Notes: generated by a model not told the origin, from the sequence alone. DNA of 64,000 nt from Vibrio sp. JC009 (GCF_029016485.1 NZ_CP092107.1:1054001-1118000); one strand, 5' to 3'. Shown: positions 52,729 to 61,200, counted from the stretch's first letter. Made by a program: numbers and translations.

Positions 52729-53558
52729 TATCGACTACCCTTTTCGTTATTGCTTTCTTCCACCAACTTCTGTAGCAGTTGTATATCGGTTCGCAACTCT
52801 TGCAGTTTCTGGACTTCGTTTCGTAGTTCTTCAACCTCATCTTTTAGATTAGTGATGATATGTTTACTGCGGTCTTCTTCATCCTCTTCAAGGAACCAAG
52901 AAGCGACAAACCCGGTAAAAGTACCAAATAGCCCAACACCCGCCGTCATAAGAATGGATGCTATGATCCTACCTTCGTAGGTCACTGGGAAATAATCACC
53001 ATAACCCACAGTAGTAATTGTCACGAATGCCCACCAAAGGGCATCACTAGCGGAATTGATATTCGCACCATCAACACCCTTTTCCAGTAACAGAATTGCA
53101 ATAGCACCGAAGATAGTAAGAATGATGGATACCAGAGAGACAAGTGCAAAGGTACCTTCCATTCTTTTCTTGAAGACGAATGAAATAATCACTTTAGTTG
53201 AGCGAACAGCCCGAAGTAGCCTGAGAACGCGTACTACTCTGACAATACGACCATATCGAAGCACATCAACCATAGGTATACTGGATAGCAAATCTATCCA
53301 GCCCCATTTCATAAACTGGCGTTTGCTTTTGGCGTGCTTTAACCGGATAAAAAAGTCAGCCAGGAAGAATAAACAGATAAAATTATCCGCTTTATTCAAT
53401 ATTTCGTTTATGTCTTTAGGTAGGTCCACAGCAAGTTGGACAAATAGTGCTAACAACACATAAACCGATAGGAACAGAGTAAAGATCTGAAATGGCCCGA
53501 CTGCATCACCGTCAGTGTTCTTCATCGGTTCATTTGTTCGCTTTGTTGCTTGATTCAA
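52728..53558 (-). CDS. Voltage-gated-type K+ channel encoded in the prophage
   Basis: 276-residue membrane protein. Six-helix voltage-gated layout: S1 (about 23-45), S2/S3, an S4 helix with arginines every third residue (RYGRIVRVVRVLRLLRAVRS near 100-120), S5, a pore loop with the K+ selectivity filter TVGYGD near 182-187, S6, then a C-terminal coiled coil (VEELRNEVQKLQELRTDIQL). Starts at TTG 53558 with GAGG 8 nt upstream; ATG 53525 has no ribosome-binding site. It is placed between repressor and integrase, the cargo position where K139 carries glo. Probably expressed in the lysogen with int; could alter host membrane potential or act in phage exclusion, by inference. Confidence 0.9.
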   Translation of the reverse strand: MNQATKRTNEPMKNTDGDAVGPFQIFTLFLSVYVLLALFVQLAVDLPKDINEILNKADNFICLFFLADFFIRLKHAKSKRQFMKWGWIDLLSSIPMVDVLRYGRIVRVVRVLRLLRAVRSTKVIISFVFKKRMEGTFALVSLVSIILTIFGAIAILLLEKGVDGANINSASDALWWAFVTITTVGYGDYFPVTYEGRIIASILMTAGVGLFGTFTGFVASWFLEEDEEDRSKHIITNLKDEVEELRNEVQKLQELRTDIQLLQKLVEESNNEKGSR

Positions 53559-53667
53559 CGTTATTACCTCAATTATTTAGGATAAAACTCAGCCTACCCG
53601 CACTAATTATTTCAGTGCAGGTACGCATTGACGTTTGGCTCAAGCGAAGAGGTTTAAATCGTAGTTA

Positions 53668-54303
53668 TTATTTTTTATTGATATCCAAAACTACCTTACC
53701 AACAACCTTTACACTTAACTCATCCACAGTAAGAGTGGAATTATTAAACGCGATAGCCAGCTGCTTGCCTGGTAGTCTTTGGATTTCGTTTAAAGACAGC
53801 AAACCGTCCATATCTATCAGATAAGTACCGCTTACTGCTTGGTTAATTTCTTTATCGATGATAGCGGTAAAGTCTTCAGTGGTGATAGCCATCGGACTGC
53901 GAACGCCCTGATCGTTAAGTAGAGTCAGGTCAAAAACCAATGCTTCCTTAGAAACAAGCTTTCCATTATCTAATTTAAAACTTTGAACGCGACAACTCTG
54001 TTCTTTACTAGCTTGTTCTAGTGCAACTACTGCATCTTTATCTTTAGAACTGTGGGAAATGAATACTTTCGCCCTATCCTCTTTTGATAAAGCCATCTCT
54101 TCAATAGGAATTCCATGAGCTAGATGAAGGCGAACCATAAGCTCATGAGATGTACGATCATGGAGCCGCCATGCGCTAAAAGTAGCCTTAGGGATTCCAA
54201 ACGTGTCCGACATCTCCAAAAATGTTTTCATCCCAGTAAGCTCTTTGAGTCTTTCCGTAAACTCTTCACCTTTTAAGTAATCAAAGGGGGGCGTCTTTTC
54301 CAC
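53668..54303 (-). CDS. cI: 186/K139-type CI repressor
   Basis: 211 residues from GTG 54303 (AGGTG about 7 nt upstream). N-terminal CI-type HTH (about 12-70, LTGMKTFLEMSDTFGIPKAT). The C-terminal domain (about 115-208, ISGTYLIDMDGLL-like strand VSGTYLIDMDGLLSL) resembles the oligomerising domain of phage 186 CI. I do not see the Ser-Lys dyad of LexA-type autocleavage, so induction likely needs an antirepressor. Maintains lysogeny by blocking the rightward early promoter at 54353. Confidence 0.85.
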   Translation of the reverse strand: MEKTPPFDYLKGEEFTERLKELTGMKTFLEMSDTFGIPKATFSAWRLHDRTSHELMVRLHLAHGIPIEEMALSKEDRAKVFISHSSKDKDAVVALEQASKEQSCRVQSFKLDNGKLVSKEALVFDLTLLNDQGVRSPMAITTEDFTAIIDKEINQAVSGTYLIDMDGLLSLNEIQRLPGKQLAIAFNNSTLTVDELSVKVVGKVVLDINKK

Positions 54304-54328
54304 TTTTATTCACCTGCATAAATAAAAA

Positions 54329-54382
54329 GCGATATAGATCGCCATTTATGTCTTGATAAAACACTTTTGTCGATCTAATATC
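54329..54382. promoter_or_regulatory. Candidate CI operators in the lysis/lysogeny switch
   Basis: GCGATATAGATCGC (54329-54342, perfect 5-bp arms) and the related inverted GTCGATCTAATATC (54369-54382) share the GATATnnATCG pattern. The second overlaps the -10 of the early promoter, as expected for repressor sites. Confidence 0.5.
54353..54381 (+). promoter_or_regulatory. Early lytic promoter
   Basis: TTGATA (54353-54358), a 17-bp spacer and TAATAT (54376-54381) make a near-consensus sigma-70 promoter. It reads into the Cox-like gene and is overlapped by a candidate CI operator. Confidence 0.75.
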
Positions 54383-54460
54383 TTTCCTGTAGACGAACTT
54401 CAAGCCGACCAAAGCCTAAGAAGTCCGAAGAAATAAATCCTAGCGAGGGAGCATAACACT

Positions 54461-54673
54461 ATGTTTTCATTTAATACACCGCCTCTAGTGCCCTTTATGA
54501 GGTATGACGAATTCTCTCGCCTTTCTGGTGAGCCCATCGGCACCATTAAGCAAAAGGTTGCCGATGGTATCTACATCGTCAAAAAGAAAGAAAAGACCCG
54601 TGAAAAACCTCTGCTGAACATGTATGCCATGCACGAAATGGCTGCGCGTGAAGCTCTTGAGATTCTGGGATAA
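54461..54673 (+). CDS. Cox-like excisionase/regulator
   Basis: 70-residue basic protein, first gene after the early promoter, with GAGGGAG 9 nt before the ATG. The segment FMRYDEFSRLSGEPIGTIKQ, then KVADGIYIVKKKEK, fits the winged HTH of excisionases and P2 Cox proteins. In P2-like phages Cox represses the repressor promoter and directs excision. Identity rests on position plus HTH pattern. Confidence 0.75.
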   Translation: MFSFNTPPLVPFMRYDEFSRLSGEPIGTIKQKVADGIYIVKKKEKTREKPLLNMYAMHEMAAREALEILG

Positions 54674-54676
54674 ATC

Positions 54677-54775
54677 ATGCGTCTTCGTCCTTTTCGCCGA
54701 TTCAGAAAGCATTTCCGTTTCTATATTGAGTCTGTTGCTCTGATAGCCGTCAGTGTCTTTCTGATGATTGTTTAA
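54677..54775 (+). CDS. Small basic membrane protein, 32 aa
   Basis: Starts 3 bp after the Cox-like gene, with GGGA 6 nt upstream. The product begins MRLRPFRRFRKHFRFYIESV and ends in one hydrophobic helix (ALIAVSVFLMIV). The arginine-rich head and single helix suggest a membrane peptide oriented with a cytoplasmic N-terminus. Function unknown. Confidence 0.55.
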   Translation: MRLRPFRRFRKHFRFYIESVALIAVSVFLMIV

Positions 54776-54797
54776 TGTATGAGATTGAGTATTGCGT

Positions 54798-55340
54798 ATG
54801 GATAAAAATGACTCAATGTGCGAATTGCGCGAGCTCAAACAGCAATCTTACGATGCTGTTTGTTGTGATTTCGCACTCAACCACAACATGGAAAAACTCG
54901 CTCCCCTGATTGGCATCAAAAGCGGAACTATGCTGCGCAACAAGTTAAACCCAGCGCAACCGCATAAGTTAGACCCGATTGATTTGGCACTTTTATGTAA
55001 AGCGTCTGGGGATTTCACCATTCTTAATGCGTTATTTGCTGATCTGGGCGTTGTGACGGTACCAATCCCTGAAAAGGGTGACGAAAAAGACCTTTTAGAG
55101 AGGGTTCTCTTAAATAGTTCTTACTCTGGAGAGCTCTCTGTCGGTGCACTGGATATGTGCACTACGAAGAATTTACCGCGAAGCCAGAAACGTAAAACTC
55201 TGGCGAAGGCACAGGCCGCGTTAGGCAACCTTGTGCTTCTTATCAACGATATCGAAAACCGCACGTCTGGCGCAACTCCATTATTAGGTATGGGTTTGGA
55301 TTTTCTCGCCAATGGTGCATCTATTCCAGGCATTTCCTAA
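54798..55340 (+). CDS. Phage regulatory protein CII (CP76 family)
   Basis: 180 residues from ATG 54798 (an upstream TTG is less likely). Matches the phage CII/CP76 family: FALNHNMEKLAPLIGIKSGT, then MLRNKLNPAQPHKLDPIDLA near the N-terminus. In P2/186-like phages CII helps establish lysogeny by activating the repressor promoter. Its 3' end lies 10 bp before the next start. Confidence 0.82.
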   Translation: MDKNDSMCELRELKQQSYDAVCCDFALNHNMEKLAPLIGIKSGTMLRNKLNPAQPHKLDPIDLALLCKASGDFTILNALFADLGVVTVPIPEKGDEKDLLERVLLNSSYSGELSVGALDMCTTKNLPRSQKRKTLAKAQAALGNLVLLINDIENRTSGATPLLGMGLDFLANGASIPGIS

Positions 55341-55350
55341 GGGGATAATT

Positions 55351-55692
55351 ATGACTCAGTTGGCAAGGCAATTAGATAATCAAATACAAGAAACCACACC
55401 CAGCGCAGCAGATAGCATTCAGGCAATGCGTTCTCTGTTTGACGGCAGTGCAACACGCAAGGCTATTAAGAAGTTTTATGACTCGCAACCAGATAAAACC
55501 CGCGGCCTGATCCTGATTGCAGGCGGTTTGTCCCCCAAGGATTTTCAGCGTTCTTTTGATGATTTTACTGATCTGGAACTGCACAAAATCCGCAAAGGTA
55601 TGCATTACCTGAAAGATGTCGTTATCAAGTTTGACCGTAAGTTTGGTGATGTTCGCAAGCTGCGTCATTACCAGTTCAGCAGTACCCACTAA
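55351..55692 (+). CDS. Hypothetical prophage protein, 113 aa
   Basis: ATG 55351 has AGGGG 6 nt upstream. Soluble, no recognised domain; segments FYDSQPDKTRGLILIAGGLS and ELHKIRKGMHYLKDVVIKFD look helical. Early operon position suggests a role in replication or host takeover. A terminator-like hairpin follows at 55726. Confidence 0.65.
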   Translation: MTQLARQLDNQIQETTPSAADSIQAMRSLFDGSATRKAIKKFYDSQPDKTRGLILIAGGLSPKDFQRSFDDFTDLELHKIRKGMHYLKDVVIKFDRKFGDVRKLRHYQFSSTH

Positions 55693-55725
55693 ATCCCAAT
55701 GACGTTGTATTGACCTCTTTGGTCA

Positions 55726-55750
55726 CGCCCTCGAAAGGGGGCGGTTTTTT
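55726..55750 (+). terminator. Hairpin inside the early lytic operon
   Basis: Stem CGCCCTC / GGGGGCG (one G-T pair) with a GAAA tetraloop, then GTTTTTTAC. A good intrinsic terminator by shape, although early genes continue beyond it. It could attenuate, or be overcome by antitermination. Confidence 0.75.
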
Positions 55751-55781
55751 ACATCCTGAATTCATGTGTAGGAGCATAAAT

Positions 55782-56315
55782 ATGGAAACTAAAACCAACT
55801 TAGAGCAGGCAAAAGCCTATTTCGAAAAGGCAGAGCAATGCCTGGATAAAGTCCGTGAAGTTCACGACCATACACTAGCCAGTCAGCGCAAGATTGCCTT
55901 TGCTATGAGCTCACTGATCGGTAAGCCAGTCCAGCTACCGGAAGGAAGCTTTGCAGAAGATGTTGTTCAGGCCGTTGAAGAGACCGAAGAGCAGATTCGT
56001 CAGCGTCAGGAGATAGAGGTGATGAACACTCTGATGAGTCTGGCACTGATGAATAGAGATGTATTGGAAATTGCTGTCCAGTACACCGCACATGTTCAGT
56101 GGTTTGAAGTAGAAGTTCATGAGCTTGTAGAGCCTGAGGTTCGCTTTAGTGAGAGGCATTCCCCTCTGCTTTTAGAACGTATCCGACTGAATGATGAGTT
56201 TGCAGATACCCATGGTTCAGCGCTGGATAACCTCTTGATGGTTGAAGACAAACTGATTGATCTGATTGCTGAAGCCCGCGATAAGCAAGAGCAGGAAGGC
56301 GAGGTGGCAGCATGA
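55782..56315 (+). CDS. Hypothetical prophage protein, 177 aa
   Basis: ATG 55782 with AGGAG 8 nt upstream. Mostly helical and acidic, with likely coiled-coil stretches (AKAYFEKAEQCLDKVREVHD; RLNDEFADTHGSALDNLLMV). No family recognised. Its stop overlaps the exonuclease start (ATGA), so both are cotranslated. Confidence 0.7.
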   Translation: METKTNLEQAKAYFEKAEQCLDKVREVHDHTLASQRKIAFAMSSLIGKPVQLPEGSFAEDVVQAVEETEEQIRQRQEIEVMNTLMSLALMNRDVLEIAVQYTAHVQWFEVEVHELVEPEVRFSERHSPLLLERIRLNDEFADTHGSALDNLLMVEDKLIDLIAEARDKQEQEGEVAA

Positions 56316-56917
56316 GCATACATGTAATGTTAGATCTTGAAACCATGGGTAACGGCAGCAATGCAGCGATTGTTTCTATTGGTGCGGTGGTATTTAACCC
56401 TTTTACGGGTGAACTAGGTGCTGATTTTGAGGAAGTTGTAAACCTAAACAGCTCTGCTTATTACAGCGATATAGACGCTTCAACCGTCACTTGGTGGTTA
56501 ACACAAAGTGAAGAAGCACGAGCGATATTCCAACGTGATACCAAGAAGTCTTCACTGAAAGATGCACTGTTAGAACTAAACCAGTGGTTTGCTGATTTAG
56601 GCGAGTCAAAAGAAATTCAGGTTTGGGGTAACGGTAGCGGCTTCGATAACGTGATCCTGAATAACGCTTTTAAAGCAGTTCGTATTCGTCCTCATATCTC
56701 CCACTGGAATGACCGTGATGTAAGAACCATCGTTGAGATGGGCCGCTCCATTCTGACTATCGACCCTAAAACAACCCTTACCCGTGAAGGTACCCACCAC
56801 TCTGCACTGGATGATGCAATGTTTCAGGCTAAGTACGTTTCGTATATATGGCAGGCGTTGGTCGCAGCAGCTCAGCCAATTCGTATTTTAAATACTGAGG
56901 AGCTAGCAGAAGCATGA
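56312..56917 (+). CDS. DEDDh 3'-5' exonuclease (Rv2179c-like)
   Basis: 201 residues. Exo I motif VMLDLETMGNG near residue 8, Exo II in VWGNGSGFDNVILN near 105 and Exo III in HHSALDDAMFQAKY near 165 give the four acidic metal ligands and the histidine. Members degrade RNA or DNA from the 3' end; phage versions probably trim or scavenge nucleic acid during replication. The stop overlaps the next gene by 4 nt. Confidence 0.88.
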   Translation: MSIHVMLDLETMGNGSNAAIVSIGAVVFNPFTGELGADFEEVVNLNSSAYYSDIDASTVTWWLTQSEEARAIFQRDTKKSSLKDALLELNQWFADLGESKEIQVWGNGSGFDNVILNNAFKAVRIRPHISHWNDRDVRTIVEMGRSILTIDPKTTLTREGTHHSALDDAMFQAKYVSYIWQALVAAAQPIRILNTEELAEA

Positions 56918-57153
56918 TCAAACATGAATACAACGGCTTGATTGGAGTTGCTGCAATCGCAAAGGCGTATAACTTAAACCAAAACACGCTACAAACCAGA
57001 CTAAGTAAGGGCTGGAGTTACGAAGATGCTGTAAGGCCAGTTACTCGTAAACTCAAAAAGAAAAATCAGCCTGCGACAACGGAAGTTACAGGGATTCGTT
57101 TTCCTGATCGTATGTCTGACAGCTGGCGCATGGCGTTGGGGATGACTGCATGA
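56914..57153 (+). CDS. Small HTH-like prophage protein, 79 aa
   Basis: Starts MIKHEYNGLIGVAAIAKAYN; the segment LNQNTLQTRLSKGWSYEDAV looks like a short helix-turn-helix of the kind seen in phage regulatory peptides. Basic C-terminus. Overlaps both neighbours by 4 nt, inside a tightly packed early operon. Target unknown. Confidence 0.65.
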   Translation: MIKHEYNGLIGVAAIAKAYNLNQNTLQTRLSKGWSYEDAVRPVTRKLKKKNQPATTEVTGIRFPDRMSDSWRMALGMTA

Positions 57154-57377
57154 TGTATTCCGCCGTCCGTCTTTGTCCCGATGGCGGAGTTATCCGCCAT
57201 GAAGAAACTCAGGAAGTCGCCAACGAATTGCTTGGCGATTTCGAATCAATGGATGAGGCCATAACTCAGGCCTGCCAATCTCTGAATTGTACTCACCTAC
57301 ACAACGGCGTGATCTCTAAAGGTCAGTTTAAGGGTGGGTATCTTATTGTCACTACTCAGGAACTGGAGGCCGTATGA
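57150..57377 (+). CDS. Hypothetical prophage protein, 75 aa
   Basis: Overlaps both neighbours by 4 nt. Starts MMYSAVRLCPDGGVIRHEET; has a central CQSLNCTHLHNG segment with Cys/His residues that might bind metal. No family recognised. Confidence 0.6.
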   Translation: MMYSAVRLCPDGGVIRHEETQEVANELLGDFESMDEAITQACQSLNCTHLHNGVISKGQFKGGYLIVTTQELEAV

Positions 57378-57814
57378 AAATAACAACCAAAACCGTAGAT
57401 AGACTCGGTGAAAAACTCCACCTTGAATACGGGCACATGAACAACCTGGATGGTGTTCTGGTAAAAACTACTCATATTTCACTGTTTGATGATCAGGGTT
57501 GGGGATACACCAAAATCATGACGGTTTGCTCAGCAGAAGACTTTTTGGAGGATGAAGTTGAGTTAAATGCATTCATCCAGAAAGCCCGGTTCGCTTTGGG
57601 TTTACCTGCTACATGTGTGAACACGCTTACTCGCCGTGAAATTCACGTCCTTAATGCCCTGAGAGCCAGAGCTTCAAATAGTGAAATTGCTGATGTGCTA
57701 TGCGTCTGTGAATACACGGTTAAAGCTCACCTATACAAAATCTACAAAAAGCTCAACGTTAAGAATCGTGCTCAGGCTATTGAGTGGGCTGAACTAAATC
57801 TCCAGGCTGCGTAG
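57374..57814 (+). CDS. Prophage protein with C-terminal LuxR-type HTH
   Basis: 146 residues. N-terminal 75 residues have no recognised domain (beta-rich, DQGWGYTKIMTVCSAEDFLE). C-terminal GerE/LuxR HTH at about 80-140 (NTLTRREIHVLNALRARASN, then EYTVKAHLYKIYKKLNV). LuxR-type HTHs are uncommon in P2-like early operons. It may sense a host cue or redirect host transcription; both are inference. Overlaps the previous gene by 4 nt. Confidence 0.78.
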   Translation: MKITTKTVDRLGEKLHLEYGHMNNLDGVLVKTTHISLFDDQGWGYTKIMTVCSAEDFLEDEVELNAFIQKARFALGLPATCVNTLTRREIHVLNALRARASNSEIADVLCVCEYTVKAHLYKIYKKLNVKNRAQAIEWAELNLQAA

Positions 57815-57822
57815 GGGGAACT

Positions 57823-58146
57823 ATGACTAAACCAAAATTCTCTCTAAACAAAAAAGAGCTTCTTGCAATTGAAGATCTAGAGAAGGTACTGAAGGCAGTA
57901 AAAACAGGCGGTCATCACTATTTAAGTGAAGGCCAGGTTAACAATATCCATTCAGTTCTGGGGATAGACTTATGGGGCTGTACCATCAAAGGTGGTGATG
58001 TCGCTTGCTTTATCAGAAACAAAGGGAAAAGGCTCTTTCAAATAACGTTTCGTGCAGGTGGTGGGGCTTATCAGGCTCGCAAAGATGCCTACTTCCCATT
58101 TCAGGTGAAGGAACGCAAGCCTTCTAAGGCTAAAGGTCGCCCTTAG
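57823..58146 (+). CDS. Hypothetical prophage protein, 107 aa
   Basis: GGGGGA lies 3 nt before the ATG. Basic protein (FSLNKKELLAIEDLEKVLKA start, KERKPSKAKGRP end) that could bind nucleic acid. The stop codon shares one base with the GTG of the GpA gene (TAGTG), so it is coupled to replication initiation. Confidence 0.65.
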   Translation: MTKPKFSLNKKELLAIEDLEKVLKAVKTGGHHYLSEGQVNNIHSVLGIDLWGCTIKGGDVACFIRNKGKRLFQITFRAGGGAYQARKDAYFPFQVKERKPSKAKGRP

Positions 58147-60821
58147 TGATCAAGGCTGGCTACCAACACCAACCAACCGAAATAGAACCTTCAGAGCTTC
58201 ATTTCGAACAAGCGGAAAAACTGGCACTACTTTGGGCTCAGGGGGAATTACCTCAGGCTGAGGTAGAGCCTGATTCCGCTTTTGTTGCTCGCCGCTATAA
58301 CGAGCTAGTTGAACCAGAAGAAATGACCATCCAAGAGCGTAAGCTATTCGAAGCTAACCCTCTGGATTTCGATTGGTATCAAAAGAAGTTTAAGCCCCTG
58401 CCTGCTTACCTCACAAGGTACTTCGTTAACCGTTATATCTCTATTTTTAACAAGAGTGGCCGACATGCGGCTAACACATTCCTGCGTGACAAAATGAAAC
58501 CTGCAGAGGTGCGTGTTCGAATGGTTATGGATAAGTATAAGCGCCTTCCAAATACCCACAAAATGGCTTTGCTCAGAGAAGATGATGACTCTGAGCAAAG
58601 TGATTTTAAGTCGAACCAGCAGATGAAGTTCGATTTTGAAAGAATGGAAGATAACGCCAAGCCTGCTAAAGCTAAGGTTCTGGCAGAGCTGGAAGTTGAT
58701 GAGCTGAAGGATATGGCTTTCAGGCTGTCTGTTCTTGCCAATAAAAAACTGGATCTGCTGGCAGAAGAATACGCCTGTGAAAATGATGATGAACTGGAAG
58801 AAGTAATACCGGAGGTTTACGAAGAGCTTGCTGATTTTGTTATGCAATTCGGCCTTATCCCTCCCCGTAAGTACAAAAAGCAAAATGCCGAAAGTGCATC
58901 CACCGACATCCTGAAAATCCGTGATGAAAAGTGGTGGCTAAGAAGGCTGAAAAAAGTCCGCAAAATCATGAGAGAACACTTGGCTATCGCTATGGGCCAG
59001 GTCTCTTCCAAAGCATCACCATACTGTTCTTGGGACTGCGTTCGTGAGCATAAAGCCCAGCAGAAAGAGAACTGGGAAGCGATCCTGAATATGGTGCTTT
59101 GGGACGAATTAACAGACGAAGAGTTTGAACTTAAAGACATGGTTCTGAAGAGTCAGGCTAACCCGGCTATTCGCCGTCATGAGCTTATGGTCAGAACCAG
59201 AGGTTGTGAAGATATCGCTAATGCAATGGGATTGCAGGGGCTTTTTCTGACTCTGACTGCACCGTCTAAATATCACAACACCTACAAAAGAGGCGGTTTT
59301 ATTCCTCACTGGAACGGTGCCAGTCCTGCTGATACTCAGCGTTATCTTAACCATGTATGGCAGCTTATCAGAACAAAGCTAAGCAATGAGGACTTGCGCT
59401 GGTTTGGCGTTCGTGTTGCGGAGCCACACCATGACGGTACACCGCACTGGCATTTGCTGATCTGGGTAAAACCTGAAGAAGTAGACCAGGTTCGAGATAT
59501 CTTTATTTCTTATGCGACAACTGAAGACAGAGCAGAGCTTCACCCTGAGTATGAAAAGGAAAAGAAGAAGCCTTTTCGTAAGTGTCAGTATGTTGGCCCT
59601 ATGGATTACCGCCCACGTTGTGATGTGGGTTTCATTGATCCTAAAAAGGGTACGGCTACCGGCTACATTGCGAAATACATCTCCAAGAATATTGATGGCT
59701 ATGCCATGGATGATGAGGTTTCTGACGAAACAGGCAAGCCGGTTAAAGATATGGCAAAACATGTTTCAGCATGGAAAAGCCGCTGGAACCTTCGCCAGTT
59801 TCAGTTCTTCGGTGGTGCACCGGTTACCACTTACCGGGAGCTACGCCGCTATGCCAATCTGGATAAAGCATCATTCCTGAATTATCTGACCATGCTGAAG
59901 CGTGATCAGATGCTGAACATTTATGAAGAGCTGGAAGTTAAGACTGGCCGTGACCTGATTGGCCCGCCTATTCCTGTCGAAATCATCAACTCAAGCAAAA
60001 AGTACGATTCAAAGTACCTGTTTATTTTGCTAAGCCAGGTTTATCAGCCAAGTATCGAATCTAATAACGGTGACGTAGTGAAAACCATGCAGGCTGCTGA
60101 TACAGGCAATTGGCATGACTACATCATGGGTCAAGGAGGTCCATTCGTTAAGCGTAAAGACCTGCTTATCAGGAATGTGTATGAAACCCTCGAATATGCC
60201 AGCCCTCACGGTGAAGACATTAAGAAACTGCAGGGCTTTGAAGCATTCGGAGAAGAATACAAAACCCGCACTAGGGTTTGGACTATCTTGCCTAGATCGG
60301 GTGCTAAACCTGAGCACAAGAAAGAAGTTACCTACGAATTCGACAAACCAACCGATGACCCATCCACATGGAAATTCACCAAGCGCGTTGTGACGTTCAA
60401 TAAGAATGATGATGTGAACGCGCCAGCCAATGGGAGCGAAGCGACCGAAATTGGAGCCTCTGGCTCCTCTCGGAGTTCTGTCAATAACTGTACGGAGGAG
60501 CTCCGAGAACAGGTCACCAGTCAGGTATCCAGGTTAACCATCCCTTATGAAAAATGGTTAGAAAATCCACCGGATTATGATGACCCGGCAATAGATGCCT
60601 TTATAAAAGGCAGCAGTTTGAAGTTAGAAGATGGTTCCAGTATCCAAATCCGCCCTGCGGAGCTGGACGAGCACGGAAATATCAGGCCAGCGCAGCTTAT
60701 CGAGGTTAAAGAGTCTGAAGATAACCTGAGCTGGTTGGAGTTTGAGAGTTGGGATGAGCTATTCGACCAGCCAGAACCTGAAGAAGATGAATACCAACAG
60801 CCAGAACTAAGTCTGTTTTAA
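58146..60821 (+). CDS. Phage replication endonuclease GpA (HUH superfamily)
   Basis: 891-residue rolling-circle initiator of the P2 A-protein family. HUH motif 1 in GLFLTLTAPSKYH near 363, the HUH metal motif in GTPHWHLLIWV near 431, and paired nucleophiles Tyr507 and Tyr511 in GYIAKYISKN. Nicks the phage origin and covalently joins DNA. GTG start overlapping the previous stop by one base. The probable origin lies inside the gene at 60453-60505. Acidic C-terminal tail (EPEEDEYQQPELSLF). Confidence 0.92.
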   Translation: MIKAGYQHQPTEIEPSELHFEQAEKLALLWAQGELPQAEVEPDSAFVARRYNELVEPEEMTIQERKLFEANPLDFDWYQKKFKPLPAYLTRYFVNRYISIFNKSGRHAANTFLRDKMKPAEVRVRMVMDKYKRLPNTHKMALLREDDDSEQSDFKSNQQMKFDFERMEDNAKPAKAKVLAELEVDELKDMAFRLSVLANKKLDLLAEEYACENDDELEEVIPEVYEELADFVMQFGLIPPRKYKKQNAESASTDILKIRDEKWWLRRLKKVRKIMREHLAIAMGQVSSKASPYCSWDCVREHKAQQKENWEAILNMVLWDELTDEEFELKDMVLKSQANPAIRRHELMVRTRGCEDIANAMGLQGLFLTLTAPSKYHNTYKRGGFIPHWNGASPADTQRYLNHVWQLIRTKLSNEDLRWFGVRVAEPHHDGTPHWHLLIWVKPEEVDQVRDIFISYATTEDRAELHPEYEKEKKKPFRKCQYVGPMDYRPRCDVGFIDPKKGTATGYIAKYISKNIDGYAMDDEVSDETGKPVKDMAKHVSAWKSRWNLRQFQFFGGAPVTTYRELRRYANLDKASFLNYLTMLKRDQMLNIYEELEVKTGRDLIGPPIPVEIINSSKKYDSKYLFILLSQVYQPSIESNNGDVVKTMQAADTGNWHDYIMGQGGPFVKRKDLLIRNVYETLEYASPHGEDIKKLQGFEAFGEEYKTRTRVWTILPRSGAKPEHKKEVTYEFDKPTDDPSTWKFTKRVVTFNKNDDVNAPANGSEATEIGASGSSRSSVNNCTEELREQVTSQVSRLTIPYEKWLENPPDYDDPAIDAFIKGSSLKLEDGSSIQIRPAELDEHGNIRPAQLIEVKESEDNLSWLEFESWDELFDQPEPEEDEYQQPELSLF
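60453..60505. other. Probable P2-type replication origin inside the GpA gene
   Basis: CTCGGAGTTCTGTCAA (60469-60484) matches, from memory, the P2 A-protein nick region CTCGGAGTCCTGTCAA at 15 of 16 bases. It is flanked by two perfect hairpins: GGAGCC-TCT-GGCTCC (60453-60467) and CGGAG-GAG-CTCCG (60493-60505). An origin within gene A is the P2 arrangement. Confidence 0.75.
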
Positions 60822-60834
60822 GGAGTAGATAAAG

Positions 60835-61080
60835 ATGTTGATTACCTGCCCTAAGTGCGAAAGCAAAGCCCGGATTGCTACATCCAGGGCGATGAGTAAA
60901 GAAACCCGTGAGGCTTATTGCCAGTGTTTGAACCTGAATTGCGGTCTGGTGTTCACCACCCTGACCACAGTAAATAAGATTATTGAGCCTACTGGGCTTA
61001 AGCCTGATCCCAAGCTTCAGCCAGAGCTTTGTAAGGGGGATTTGAATCAGATGGATATTTTTGATGAAGTTACTGCGTAG
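60835..61080 (+). CDS. ogr: Ogr/Delta-type zinc-finger late activator
   Basis: 81 residues, normal length. Four zinc-ligand cysteines in CPKC near residue 5 and CQCLNLNC near 29, as in P2 Ogr and P4 Delta. Activates late promoters by contacting RNA polymerase alpha. AGGAG lies 9 nt before the ATG. Located just after GpA, in contrast to P2 where ogr sits beside gene D. Confidence 0.88.
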   Translation: MLITCPKCESKARIATSRAMSKETREAYCQCLNLNCGLVFTTLTTVNKIIEPTGLKPDPKLQPELCKGDLNQMDIFDEVTA

Positions 61081-61200
61081 CTTCATGACGAAAAAGAGAA
61101 TAAGTTGTGGTTTCTCAAATATAAAACGATTTGTCCACCATAATGTTATATGCCAAATACTACAACTCATATTCAAAAGGCATGGAGGCTAGGTATTCCA

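Noticed and set aside
53668..54303. LexA-like self-cleaving repressor
   Set aside because: The cleavage site and Ser-Lys dyad of the S24 family could not be seen; the C-terminal part looks like 186 CI.
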